Positions 1 through 7,785 of a stretch of 21,839 nucleotides of DNA are shown here, piece by piece; the stretch's first letter is position 1; each line of letters starts with the position of its first letter. A program made the translations under genes and the position numbers. The notes below the pieces were generated by a model. It worked only from the letters and a program-made list of their open reading frames with translations, had not been told where the DNA came from and did no database searches. Source of the stretch: CAZBPZ01 sp964493955 (GTDB lineage: Bacteria > Chloroflexota > Dehalococcoidia > Dehalococcoidales > Fen-1064). The stretch lies in assembly GCA_964493955.1 (NCBI GenBank), contig CAZBPZ010000022.1, positions 1-21,839 of the forward strand, in the 5' to 3' direction.

Positions 1-109
1 GGGGCAGACTCCGGCTGCAACCACAACCGGCCGGGCCAGGCCGCCGGGGTGGGCCATCTTTTCCCTGCGGCCCGTTGCAGCAGGCAGCCGCCGCAGCACC
101 ACCAGCAAC

Positions 110-173
110 CCCCGCACCCGCCAGCGAACCATTGGCGTACTGAGAGCCCCGCACCCGCCGGCGAACTATTGGC
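110..173. repeat. Imperfect direct repeat upstream of the exporter operon
   Basis: A 27-bp unit at 110-136 recurs at 147-173 with 25 of 27 bases identical by eye, a period of 37 bp. Each copy runs from CCCCGCACCC to ATTGGC. It lies in a C-rich, promoter-poor leader ahead of the ABC ATPase gene; a run of 11 C follows at 194-204. I see no convincing -35/-10 pair and no conserved protein in 1-246. It could be a regulator-binding repeat or a slippage duplication. Confidence 0.6.
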
Positions 174-246
174 TCACCAAGAATGTCCCGCCGCCCCCCC
201 CCCCATCCCCCCGACGGCCTTACCGCAGACGCCGCCGCCCCCTACC

Positions 247-1224
247 ATGGAAAGAGGCACCGCTCAGAAAGGGGGAAAACCCTTGCTTGGAACAGGCACG
301 CCACCGGCGGCGGCACACAGCTCAGCCACCCCGGCCGACACGGTAGTGGAGCTCAGCGGCATCAGCAAGCTGTACGGCGACTTCCCGGCCGTCAGGTGCC
401 TTGACCTGAGCGTGGCCCGGGGCGAGATACTGGGCCTGGTGGGGCACAACGGGGCCGGTAAGACCACCACCCTCAAGATGCTGGCCGGCCTGGTGGCCCC
501 CACCACCGGCTGCATCCGGGTGATGGGTACTGACATGGCCAGAGAGGCCACCCGGGCCAAGGGCTTCATCGGCTACCTGCCGGAAGAAAGCCCCTTCTAC
601 GAGAACATGACGGTCACCGAATACCTGGCCTTCTTCGGGGAACTGTACCGGTTGCCGCGCCGGGTGGTGAGAGAGCGGACGGAGGAGCTCCTCGGTGCCC
701 TCAAGCTGCCGGAGAGGGACAGGCTCACCGGCGAGCTTTCAAAGGGAATGAAGCGCAAGGTGGCCATCGCCCGTGCCCTGCTGCACGACCCTGCCCTGCT
801 GGTGCTGGACGAGCCCAACTCCGGCCTCGACCCGCTGACGTCATTCTTCATCATTGACTACCTGCGGGAACTCAGAAAGAAGGGCAAGACTATCATCCTC
901 AGCGCCCACAACCTCTTCCACGTGGAGTACATCTGTGACCGGGTGGCCATCCTCAAGGACGGCGAGCTGGTGGTGTGCGACACCATGGAAGCCATCCGCC
1001 GTACCCTCGGCGAGCGCGAGTACGAGGTGACCTTCAGCGCCCCCGCGGACCTGCCCTACCCGAAGGTGGACGGCAACTACGTCTTCCGGTCACCCGATGC
1101 CGGCCAGCTGGCCGGGATACTGCGGCAGGTCTCCGATAGCGGCTGGGCGCTGGTTGACCTCTCCATCCGGCAGTCTGCCCTGGAGGACATCTACGTGAAG
1201 CTCATGAGCGGCACCACCGCCTGA
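247..1224 (+). CDS. ABC transporter ATP-binding protein (ABC-2 / NatA-like exporter)
   Basis: This cytoplasmic ATPase subunit should power the two membrane proteins encoded directly downstream. From the ATG at 247 the product is 325 aa. Visible motifs are Walker A GHNGAGKT (442-465, residues 66-73), the signature region around LSKGMKRK, Walker B LLVLDEP (about 796-816) and the switch-loop His in SAHN (about 900). The C-terminal ~80 residues form the small accessory domain usual in NatA-type exporters. The start is uncertain. ATG 247 has no clear ribosome site, whereas an in-frame TTG at 283 follows AAAGGGGG (268-275) at good spacing and would give 313 aa. The frame stays open upstream to 49, but that stretch is proline-rich low-complexity sequence. 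The permease gene starts 17 bp after the stop. The exported substrate cannot be read from the sequence. Confidence 0.93.
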   Translation: MERGTAQKGGKPLLGTGTPPAAAHSSATPADTVVELSGISKLYGDFPAVRCLDLSVARGEILGLVGHNGAGKTTTLKMLAGLVAPTTGCIRVMGTDMAREATRAKGFIGYLPEESPFYENMTVTEYLAFFGELYRLPRRVVRERTEELLGALKLPERDRLTGELSKGMKRKVAIARALLHDPALLVLDEPNSGLDPLTSFFIIDYLRELRKKGKTIILSAHNLFHVEYICDRVAILKDGELVVCDTMEAIRRTLGEREYEVTFSAPADLPYPKVDGNYVFRSPDAGQLAGILRQVSDSGWALVDLSIRQSALEDIYVKLMSGTTA

Positions 1225-1241
1225 CAGGGGCCAGGACAGCC

Positions 1242-3008
1242 ATGCGAGAGACCCTGGTAATTGCCCGAAGAGAAGTCACCCGGCTCCGCACCAGGTTCCG
1301 GGGCCGGGCGCGGCTTGTCATTGGCCTGGTGCTGGGGCTGGCGGCCTTCATGTCCTGGTTCATCTCCCAGCAGGGCTTCATGCCGACGGCCGGCTTCTAC
1401 ACCGCCGGGGTAAGCCCCGCCAGCCCGCCGATTGCCGACGCGCGCTTCCGCACCGTGGTGGTCCAGCCGGCAGACGCCGCCGCCCTGCTGCGGCAGGGCC
1501 GGATTGACATCTACCTCAACGGCGAACGGGTCATCTGGCGCAGCGACCGGCGCTCGCGGGCAGCCGCCGGCGCCCTGAGGCAGGCCCTGGAAAGGCAGGA
1601 GCTTTTCCGGCTTGCCTGCCAGTATGATATTGACCGGGCCTTCCCGCTGCGGGTTGAGGTGCACCGCGTGCCGGCACCGGGGACGGATGTCATCGCGGCG
1701 GCCAGTACCTCCTCCCCCTGGCACCTGGCCGACCCCCGCGCCGGGACAGACCAGCCAGCCCCCGCCACAGATGCGCCGGCGGGTACCTCCTCGGCGGTCG
1801 TCCGCGGACTTGAAGGCCTGCGGGGCAACCAGGCCAGCCTGCCGGACTTCCAGGCGGAGTTCGTCTCGGACAGCGAGGTCATCATCCCCTCGCTGATGGA
1901 GCCGCCGCTGCCGCTGGCGCAGGTGGTGCTGGCCTTCCTCTACGTGCTGCCCATCATCTTCGCCAGCGTCTTCTTTACCAGCAGCTTCATGGAGGAGAAG
2001 CTGCAGCGCAAGCTGAACATCCTCCTCTCGGCCCCGGTCACCCCGCTGCAGATAATCATCGGCAAGATGCTGCCCTACCTGGCCTACTCTATCCTGAGCA
2101 CCGTCGTAATCACCCTCCTGCTGGGGGGAAACGTGCCGCTGGCGCTGGCCATCTTCGTGCCGCTGGCACTCTTCATCCTGGCTGTTTACCTGATGGTGGC
2201 CCTGCTCTACCGCACCTTCAAGGACCAGACTTTCTTCTCGCTGCTGGCGGTCACCGCCATTACCGTCTACCTGGTGTTCCCCTCCATGTTCTCCGGGGTG
2301 AATGACATCAGCCAGGTGTCCCCCCTGAGCCTGGCAATCCAGATGTACAAGGGAGAAAGCTTCGGCCCGGCCGAGTACCTGCTGGCAACCACGCCGCTCT
2401 ACCTGGTGTTCGGCACCAGCCTGTTCGTAGGGACACGCATCTTCAACGAGGAGTACCTGCTCACCTTCCGGCCGCTGTACCGCAAGCTGGCGGACGCCGT
2501 CAGCCTGGTCATCAACCGGCACCACCGGCACCTGTCCATCTTCCTGCTGGGGCTCTGTGTCATACCCGGTGTCTTCATGGTGCAGCTCGGCGGCATTGCC
2601 GTGGCCTTCAACCTGCCGCTGCCAGCCTCGCTGATAGGGGTACTGGCGGCCTCCGTCATCGTGGAGGAGGTCGCCAAGTCGGCCGGCATCGCCGTCCTCA
2701 TCAAGAACGGCCTGGTGGGCTCGGTGCGCTCCGTGGCCACCCTGTCGGCGGCGGCCGCCCTCGGCTTCTTCGCCGGCGAGAAGCTGCTGCTCTTCGTGAC
2801 GCTCAAGGTGATATCCGAGTCCATGTTCACGGCGGCCGTCTTCGGCTCCGGCCTGCTCGTCATGCCCCTGCTGGCGCACTTCGCCTTCACCTTCGTGGTG
2901 TGCCTGGCAACGCAACGCTTCGGCGTGAAGCGCTACCCGCTGGCGGTGCTGGGCGGGGCACTGCTCCACGCCCTCTACAACCTGGCAGTGATGGGGGTGA
3001 TGTCATGA
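1242..3008 (+). CDS. ABC-2 permease fused to a PrsW-like intramembrane protease domain
   Basis: This 588-aa membrane protein has two parts. Residues 1-~415 look like a NatB-type ABC-2 permease: an N-terminal membrane helix (about 25-42), a large extracytoplasmic loop, then helices from about 225 on, with the typical coupling stretch MEEKLQRKLN...SAPVT at 250-267. Residues ~428-588 are an extra multi-helix domain with a pattern expected of PrsW/CPBP-like glutamic intramembrane proteases: EEVAK (E475, E476, K479), GFFAGEK (E513), H546, and HALYN (H576, N580). The family link comes from these motifs and their order, not from a search. The stop overlaps the next permease start as ATGA (3005-3008), which suggests translational coupling. 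The protein probably exports a substrate and cleaves or senses a membrane-embedded partner. ABC-2/CPBP fusions are known; a PrsW-type one appears less familiar. Confidence 0.88.
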   Translation: MRETLVIARREVTRLRTRFRGRARLVIGLVLGLAAFMSWFISQQGFMPTAGFYTAGVSPASPPIADARFRTVVVQPADAAALLRQGRIDIYLNGERVIWRSDRRSRAAAGALRQALERQELFRLACQYDIDRAFPLRVEVHRVPAPGTDVIAAASTSSPWHLADPRAGTDQPAPATDAPAGTSSAVVRGLEGLRGNQASLPDFQAEFVSDSEVIIPSLMEPPLPLAQVVLAFLYVLPIIFASVFFTSSFMEEKLQRKLNILLSAPVTPLQIIIGKMLPYLAYSILSTVVITLLLGGNVPLALAIFVPLALFILAVYLMVALLYRTFKDQTFFSLLAVTAITVYLVFPSMFSGVNDISQVSPLSLAIQMYKGESFGPAEYLLATTPLYLVFGTSLFVGTRIFNEEYLLTFRPLYRKLADAVSLVINRHHRHLSIFLLGLCVIPGVFMVQLGGIAVAFNLPLPASLIGVLAASVIVEEVAKSAGIAVLIKNGLVGSVRSVATLSAAAALGFFAGEKLLLFVTLKVISESMFTAAVFGSGLLVMPLLAHFAFTFVVCLATQRFGVKRYPLAVLGGALLHALYNLAVMGVMS

Positions 3009-4051
3009 GCCGCTTCATCACCATGGTAAAGCGCGAGCTCAGGGCCGTCACCCGCGAGAAGACCATCATGCTGGCCATCGTGATTCAGCTTTTCATCGCC
3101 TCATTCTCCTCGGTGATAGTCACGGGGCTGATGTCCTTCTATGACCCGGACTCCATCGGCCAGACGGCGCGCGCCAGCTTCCGCATCGGCCTGGTGGACG
3201 AGACCGGCGGCCCGCTGGCGGCAATACTGGCGGAAAAGAGCCTCTCCGTGCTACCGATGCGCACGGCCGGGGCGGCCGAGCGCGCCTTCAGCCGCGGATA
3301 CATTGACGCCGCCATCCTCCTGCCGGAGCCGGCCGATGGCGCCACCACCAACATGCGGCTGGTACTGCCCGAGCTCGACTCCAAGGCCACGGTGCTGACG
3401 ATGGTCCTGAAGGAGCCGCTCAAGGAGTACGAGGACTACCTCCGCCGGCAGAACGGCATCACCCCGGGCTACACCGGACTTGAGGCCCGGGCCGATACCA
3501 CCTTCGAGTTCCACTACTCGCTGATACTGCCGATACTGATGTTCTTCCCGGCGCTGCTGGCCGGTAGCCTGGTCATAGACACCATCTCCGAGGAGACAGA
3601 GAACAAGACCCTGGACACGCTGCGGGCAGCGCCCGTATCACTGGGGCAGATACTGGGGGCCAAGGTAACAGCGGCCGTCACCATGGTGCTGCTCCAGTGC
3701 AGTGCCTGGCTCGGCCTGCTCCACGCCAACAACCTGCCGGTAGCCAACGCCGGCACGGTACTGCTGCTGGCCCTCGTGGTCGGCACGCTGGTATCGCTCG
3801 GGGCCGCCCTGGTGGCACTGTACTTCAAGGACAGGGAACGTGCCCAGTTCACCTACTCGATGGCCCTGGTAGGCCTGGTAGGGCTGAGCTACCTGCTGGA
3901 GCCTTCACCCTTCAACCTGATTGCCCGCCTTGCCACCGGCGACGCCACGGCAGCCCCCACCGCCCTGCTCTACCTGCTGCCGCTGCTACCGGTGGCCCTA
4001 GCCTTCAGCCGGTACTCCGGCCGGCTGCTGGCTGCCCGCAGCGCCCGCTAG
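3005..4051 (+). CDS. ABC-2 type permease (second exporter membrane subunit)
   Basis: From the ATG at 3005, which overlaps the preceding stop, the product is 348 aa. It has an N-terminal membrane helix at about 22-44 after a basic KRELRAVTREK stretch, a ~130-residue extracytoplasmic loop, and about five further helices (172-192, 222-240, 250-272, 283-299, 318-335). EETENKTLDTLRAAPVS at about 196-212 is the cytoplasmic coupling region typical of ABC-2/NatB permeases. It most likely pairs with the 1242-3008 protein as a heterodimer driven by the upstream ATPase. An in-frame start further upstream (2900) would lie inside the previous gene and is not needed. No promoter is visible between the genes, so the three form one operon. 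The substrate is unknown; Na+, a lipid, a peptide or a drug would all fit this family. Confidence 0.9.
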   Translation: MSRFITMVKRELRAVTREKTIMLAIVIQLFIASFSSVIVTGLMSFYDPDSIGQTARASFRIGLVDETGGPLAAILAEKSLSVLPMRTAGAAERAFSRGYIDAAILLPEPADGATTNMRLVLPELDSKATVLTMVLKEPLKEYEDYLRRQNGITPGYTGLEARADTTFEFHYSLILPILMFFPALLAGSLVIDTISEETENKTLDTLRAAPVSLGQILGAKVTAAVTMVLLQCSAWLGLLHANNLPVANAGTVLLLALVVGTLVSLGAALVALYFKDRERAQFTYSMALVGLVGLSYLLEPSPFNLIARLATGDATAAPTALLYLLPLLPVALAFSRYSGRLLAARSAR

Positions 4052-4064
4052 AACGCACCCGCCT

Positions 4065-4094
4065 TTGCACCACCCGCCAGTCCCGTGCTAACAT
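4065..4094 (+). promoter_or_regulatory. Candidate extended -10 promoter for the DUF6125-like gene
   Basis: TTGCAC (4065-4070) is followed after 18 bp by TAACAT (4089-4094), preceded by TG at 4086-4087 as in an extended -10. Transcription would begin near 4100. This leaves the ATG at 4093 inside the promoter and favours the GTG start at 4141. Confidence 0.4.
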
Positions 4095-4140
4095 GGCGGC
4101 AGGCCGGGCTCCGGCCACTCCCATGTGCGAGGTGATATTC

Positions 4141-4626
4141 GTGGCCAGACTTACGGGCAAGCAGGCGGCCGACTACTTCCGCCGCTGCTTCGGCGCCGTT
4201 GACGGGCTGTGGTGCATGAAAGTAGAAGAGCGCTACGGCTTTGAGGTGGCGCTGGATGTTGACAGGGCCGTGTGGGAGGTCTTTCCCAAGATACAGGCAC
4301 GCAAGCTCAAAGAGCTGACCGGCCTGGGAAACGGCCTCGAGGCCCTGAAAGAGGCCTATACCACCAAGCTCGAACTGGAAGACTATGAGTTCGTGGTGGA
4401 GGACCTGCCGGGCGGCGGCTTCAGCATTACCCTGAGCGAGTGCCCGTGGCACGGGGTGATGCTGCGCTCCGGGCGCGGCCACCTCTCCGGCCGGGTTGGC
4501 AGCACCATCTGCCCCACCGAGTATGGGGTCTGGGCGGCCGAGTTCGGGCCGGGCATTACCTGGGAGCAGGACAGCCGCATCTGCGAGGGCGACCAGACCT
4601 GCACCATCCGCTTCAAGCCGGCCTAG
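4141..4626 (+). CDS. DUF6125 / L-2-amino-thiazoline-4-carboxylate hydrolase-like protein
   Basis: This is a soluble 161-aa protein. The GTG at 4141 is preferred because GAGGTGAT (4129-4136) sits 4-5 bases upstream; in-frame ATGs at 4093 and 4123 lack such a site. The C-terminal motif CEGDQTCTIRF, with an earlier conserved-looking SECPWHG, resembles the Cys-Gly-Asp...Cys region of the ATC-hydrolase-like and DUF6125 families. I recognise this from memory of the family; no search was run. Proteins of this group are small and alpha/beta, mostly of unproven function, and a real thiazoline hydrolase activity is not implied. The gene follows the exporter operon by 89 bp, has a plausible own promoter, and converges on the nitroreductase gene with only 3 bp between the two stop codons. 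Confidence 0.7.
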   Translation: MARLTGKQAADYFRRCFGAVDGLWCMKVEERYGFEVALDVDRAVWEVFPKIQARKLKELTGLGNGLEALKEAYTTKLELEDYEFVVEDLPGGGFSITLSECPWHGVMLRSGRGHLSGRVGSTICPTEYGVWAAEFGPGITWEQDSRICEGDQTCTIRFKPA

Positions 4627-4629
4627 TTA

Positions 4630-5265
4630 TTACAGGTCATCCGGCAGCGGCCGCAGCAAAATCTCCGGCAGCGGCAGCTTGGGCCGCTCCGGCCTCTCAC
4701 CCGCCGGGTGGCCCACCGCCAGCACCACCAGCAGCGGCATCTCTTCGGGAATACCCAGCAGGCGCTTCACCGCCTCGCGGTCACTGATGGCCCCCACCCA
4801 GCAGGAACCCAGGCCGAGCGCCTCGGCCATGAGCACCATGTGCTCCACCGCAATATAGGTATTGGCGGTGGCAGACGTGATAAAGGTCCTCAGGTCCGGG
4901 TCTGGCGCTGAGACCATCTGCTGAAAGACGGGGTCATTGAGGCTGGCGGCCGGCAGTACACCGGCATCGACTGCCTCCTGGCGACGCTTGAGACGGGTCT
5001 GCCCCGAGTACGAGGACAGGTCGGCGCAGGCGACGAAGACGACCCCGGCCTGCTCAATGAATGCCTGCCCGAAGCAGAGCCGCCGCAGCGCCCGCTTCTC
5101 CTCCGGGTCAGTCACGACGACAAAGCGCCACGGCTGCGAGTTGCTGGCAGAAGGGGCCAGCCGCGCCGCCTCCAGTATCTCCAGGACTTGCTGGCGTGAG
5201 ACGGGTTCGCCGGTAAAGCTACGTGTACTGCGGCGCCTCTTTATGGCCTCGGCAACGGTGAGCAT
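4630..5265 (-). CDS. Nitroreductase family FMN-dependent oxidoreductase
   Basis: The predicted product is 211 aa. The ATG at 5265 follows a textbook AGGAGGA site (5277-5271) at 5-bp spacing. The N-terminal RRRSTRSF (about 10-17) and SASNSQPWRF (about 39-48) are FMN-phosphate and ring contacts typical of the nitroreductase fold, and GLGSCWVGA (151-159) is the usual C-terminal FMN-loop motif. Length and motifs fit a homodimeric NAD(P)H:flavin enzyme reducing nitro groups, quinones, enones or similar acceptors; some members dehalogenate. It is the last gene of the minus-strand group, 90 bp downstream of the PAS kinase, with its own candidate promoter and operator in that gap. It may therefore be regulated separately from the hydrolase genes. 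Confidence 0.92.
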   Translation of the reverse strand: MLTVAEAIKRRRSTRSFTGEPVSRQQVLEILEAARLAPSASNSQPWRFVVVTDPEEKRALRRLCFGQAFIEQAGVVFVACADLSSYSGQTRLKRRQEAVDAGVLPAASLNDPVFQQMVSAPDPDLRTFITSATANTYIAVEHMVLMAEALGLGSCWVGAISDREAVKRLLGIPEEMPLLVVLAVGHPAGERPERPKLPLPEILLRPLPDDL

Positions 5266-5287
5266 AAGGGTCCTCCTGCTATGGCAG

Positions 5288-5305
5288 TACCAGACTGGTA
5301 TTATA
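5288..5305 (-). promoter_or_regulatory. -10 box with overlapping palindromic operator, nitroreductase promoter
   Basis: On the minus strand a perfect TATAAT occurs at 5305-5300. It abuts and shares one base with a perfect 6-1-6 palindrome, TACCAGACTGGTA (5288-5300), between the -10 and the start codon at 5265. The -35 is poor. The position suits a repressor operator. The binding protein is not identified here. Confidence 0.5.
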
Positions 5306-5355
5306 GCAGAACGGCCCTGCCCGGGGCTGTCCCCGCCGGCCGCGGCGGCCACCCC

Positions 5356-7527
5356 TCAGGCCATCTGGTAGGTGCGCCTGGGGCGGCGCACACGGCGGGC
5401 CAGCGGTAACTCGATGATAAAGCTGGCCCCACCCTGCGGGTTGTTCTCTGCCCGGATGAGCCCGCGGTGGCGGGTGATAATCCCATAGCAGGTGCTGAGC
5501 CCCAGGCCGGTGCCCTTGCCCACCGCCTTGGTGGTGAAGAAGGGGAAGAACACCTGCTTCAGGTTCTCCTCCGGGATGCCGGGGCCGTCGTCGGCCACGG
5601 TTATCCTGGCCCAGTCACCCTCACGCACGCTGGTGACGGTAATATTACCCCCGCCCTTCTCCTGCAGGGCCTCCTCGGCGTTGAGGAAGAGGTTGATGAG
5701 GACCTGGGTGAGCTGGGTGGGGCTGCCCCTGATATAGAGGGGCCCGGCCGCCAGGTCGGTGGTAACGGTAATATTCTGCACGCTCTCCGCATAGCGCCGC
5801 ATGCCCACCACCTTGCGGATGACACGGTGCAGGTCAAAGCGCCGGCCCTGCGAGTCCACCTTCCGGCTATAGGTGAGCAGGTCGGTCATGATGCGGGCGG
5901 CCCGCCTGGCCTCCTCGTGGATGACGCGCAGGTCACGCTTCATCGGGGCCGGCACCTGGGCTGCCAGTAACAGCTCGGAATAGAGAAGAATGCTACCCAG
6001 CGGGTTATTCACCTCGTGGGCAATACCGGCCGTCATCTCACCCAGGGAAGCCAGTAGCTGCGAGTGCTGGAGCTGCTCCTGGGCCCGCCTGAGCTCGGTC
6101 ACATCCTGGTAGAGCATCTGGTAACGAGGTTGCCCGTCCCAGACCACCGCCTCGTGGAAGACATTGAGATGGCGGGGCTGGCCGTCCTTGCGAACGATGG
6201 TGACAGAGAACGGGCCAGGGGGGAGGCGGCCCTGCTGCAACCGCTGGCGCCGCTCCAGGTACTCGGCGTAGCTGTCCGGGGTGTAGAGCTGGTTGATGGG
6301 CGTGTTTTTCAGCTCGTCAAAGCTGTCATAGCCGAAGATATCCAGCACCGCCTGGTTACCGTAGAGCATTTCGCCATCGGTACCGGTGATTAGCACCCCC
6401 AGCGGCAAGTTGTAGAGCGTGTTGCGGAAGTTGTGCTCTGACTCCCTCAGGGCTTCCTCCATCTGCTTGCGCTCCGTTATGTCACGGGCAATCTTGTACC
6501 ACAGGTCACCCCCGAGGTGGACAGCCGAAAGCCAGGCGGTGCGCTGTGTCCCATCGGGCCGGACAAAGGTAACCTCACCCGGTTCCAGGGCATCCTCAAC
6601 CACGCTCAACTGCTGCAGGCGCTCCACCGTGGCCAGGGGGGAGATATCGTCAATGGACATGTTGCGGAGTTCGGCCACCGTCCACCCGCAGAGCCTCGCG
6701 GCCGCCTGGTTGGCATCAAGGCAACGCCGTGTCCGGCGGTCTATCAGGAAGATGGCGTCGCCGGAGCGCTCGAACAGCATCCGGTAGCGCTCCTCGGTAC
6801 GGCGGCGCTCGGTTATGTCAAAGGCATAGTGCATGTAAACATCGGGGGTAATCGGCACCCAGTGCAGGTCCCAGACCCGGTCAGCCTTCTCCACCTCTGC
6901 CCGCTGGGGACCACAGCCACCCCAGACTGCCGGGGCCAGGCAGTGCGGGCACGGCTGCTCCTGGCCGGCATAAGTCCGGTAGCACTTTTCGCCCGGGACA
7001 GCCCCCGCCTGCCGGGCGGCGGCATTGGCCGCCATGACCTCGCGCCTGCGTGCCCGGTGTTCCTCAACTGCCCGGCCAGCGATATCCAGCAGGCGCCCCC
7101 GGTCAAGGGGGCGGGCCTCATAACCGATGATGTTGCGCCGCCGGCAGGCCTCGGAGGCCCCCTTGAAACCGGGTACCGCCGTAACAATGATGCAGTCAGT
7201 CGCGGGGCTCTTCTCGGCCAGTACGTCCGCCAGCAGCAGGCCGGGCATGTCCGGCAGGCTGGCCTCAATCACGGCAACCTGACACGGGTAGTGTTGCACC
7301 AGCGCCTGTGCCGACGCCCCGTCCGGTGCCGCCAGTAGCTGATAGCCCGCTTCTTCAAAGTACTGCCACGCCTGACTCACCAGCTGCCGGTCGGCCCCCA
7401 CGATGAGAACGCGGGGCGCCCCGGCCTGCCGGGCATCCGTTTCAGGGGAAGCACCACCGGCCGGCAGGGAGAGGAAGGGCCATCCTGGCACATCGTTCAG
7501 CATCGGCAATGGGTCAACTTCCGGCAC
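5356..7527 (-). CDS. PAS-domain sensor histidine kinase with degenerate N-terminal receiver
   Basis: This is a 723-aa soluble kinase with no membrane segment visible. Order: a receiver-like domain (~37-155), a Cys-rich linker (C182, C193, C196, C205, with PCPHC), PAS (~242-350), PAS (~365-478), the phosphoacceptor H-box with His504 in AHEVNNP, and a HATPase domain (N616; DDGPGIP 646-652; GKGTGLGL 670-677). The receiver is odd. The phospho-Asp position reads VIEASLPDMPG, with Glu88 in place of Asp; the acidic pocket is reduced to VGAD; and the usual KP is RP (139-140). It probably cannot be phosphorylated normally and may act as a fixed or ligand-sensing module. The start is GTG 7527, with only a weak ribosome site; ATG 7503 is possible. 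It lies 258 bp after the CMD-like gene on the same strand. The closest response regulators are on the opposite strand at 15785-16890. Confidence 0.9.
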   Translation of the reverse strand: MPEVDPLPMLNDVPGWPFLSLPAGGASPETDARQAGAPRVLIVGADRQLVSQAWQYFEEAGYQLLAAPDGASAQALVQHYPCQVAVIEASLPDMPGLLLADVLAEKSPATDCIIVTAVPGFKGASEACRRRNIIGYEARPLDRGRLLDIAGRAVEEHRARRREVMAANAAARQAGAVPGEKCYRTYAGQEQPCPHCLAPAVWGGCGPQRAEVEKADRVWDLHWVPITPDVYMHYAFDITERRRTEERYRMLFERSGDAIFLIDRRTRRCLDANQAAARLCGWTVAELRNMSIDDISPLATVERLQQLSVVEDALEPGEVTFVRPDGTQRTAWLSAVHLGGDLWYKIARDITERKQMEEALRESEHNFRNTLYNLPLGVLITGTDGEMLYGNQAVLDIFGYDSFDELKNTPINQLYTPDSYAEYLERRQRLQQGRLPPGPFSVTIVRKDGQPRHLNVFHEAVVWDGQPRYQMLYQDVTELRRAQEQLQHSQLLASLGEMTAGIAHEVNNPLGSILLYSELLLAAQVPAPMKRDLRVIHEEARRAARIMTDLLTYSRKVDSQGRRFDLHRVIRKVVGMRRYAESVQNITVTTDLAAGPLYIRGSPTQLTQVLINLFLNAEEALQEKGGGNITVTSVREGDWARITVADDGPGIPEENLKQVFFPFFTTKAVGKGTGLGLSTCYGIITRHRGLIRAENNPQGGASFIIELPLARRVRRPRRTYQMA

Positions 7528-7785
7528 GCCACCGGCCCTACACGCAGATTTTCCAGCAAGGATACTTTATCACGGGCAAACGCCCGGCGGGCCTCCAGCA
7601 GGGTCTGGAACCATGACCCGTGGCGGCCAAGTTTGGCCCGGGGGAGGGTCAGGCGGCTGGATTGGCAGGACTAACTGCGGCCCGGCACCGGCCACCATCC
7701 CGGTGCGCACCGGCGGCGGCGAGGTGCCGCCCCACCTAGCTACCAGGTGGCGTGATTGCAGGATTGTAGTGCACCTGACACCCCA
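7528..7785. other. Intergenic region with palindromes between the CMD-like and kinase genes
   Basis: No gene is visible in these 258 bp. They hold a perfect 14-bp palindrome, CCGGTGCGCACCGG (7700-7713), and an inverted repeat CCACCT-7-AGGTGG (7732-7750). The second lies 36 bp past the CMD-like stop on the minus strand and might end that transcript, but no T-run follows. No strong promoter for the kinase is visible; TATCCT/TAAAGT-like hexamers near 7560-7575 are the best candidates. Confidence 0.45.

Noticed and set aside
1191..2969. 592-codon open frame on the minus strand
   Set aside because: It mirrors the fused permease gene, is Gln/His/Gly/Glu-rich, has no ribosome site or recognisable domain. 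It is a GC-skew shadow.
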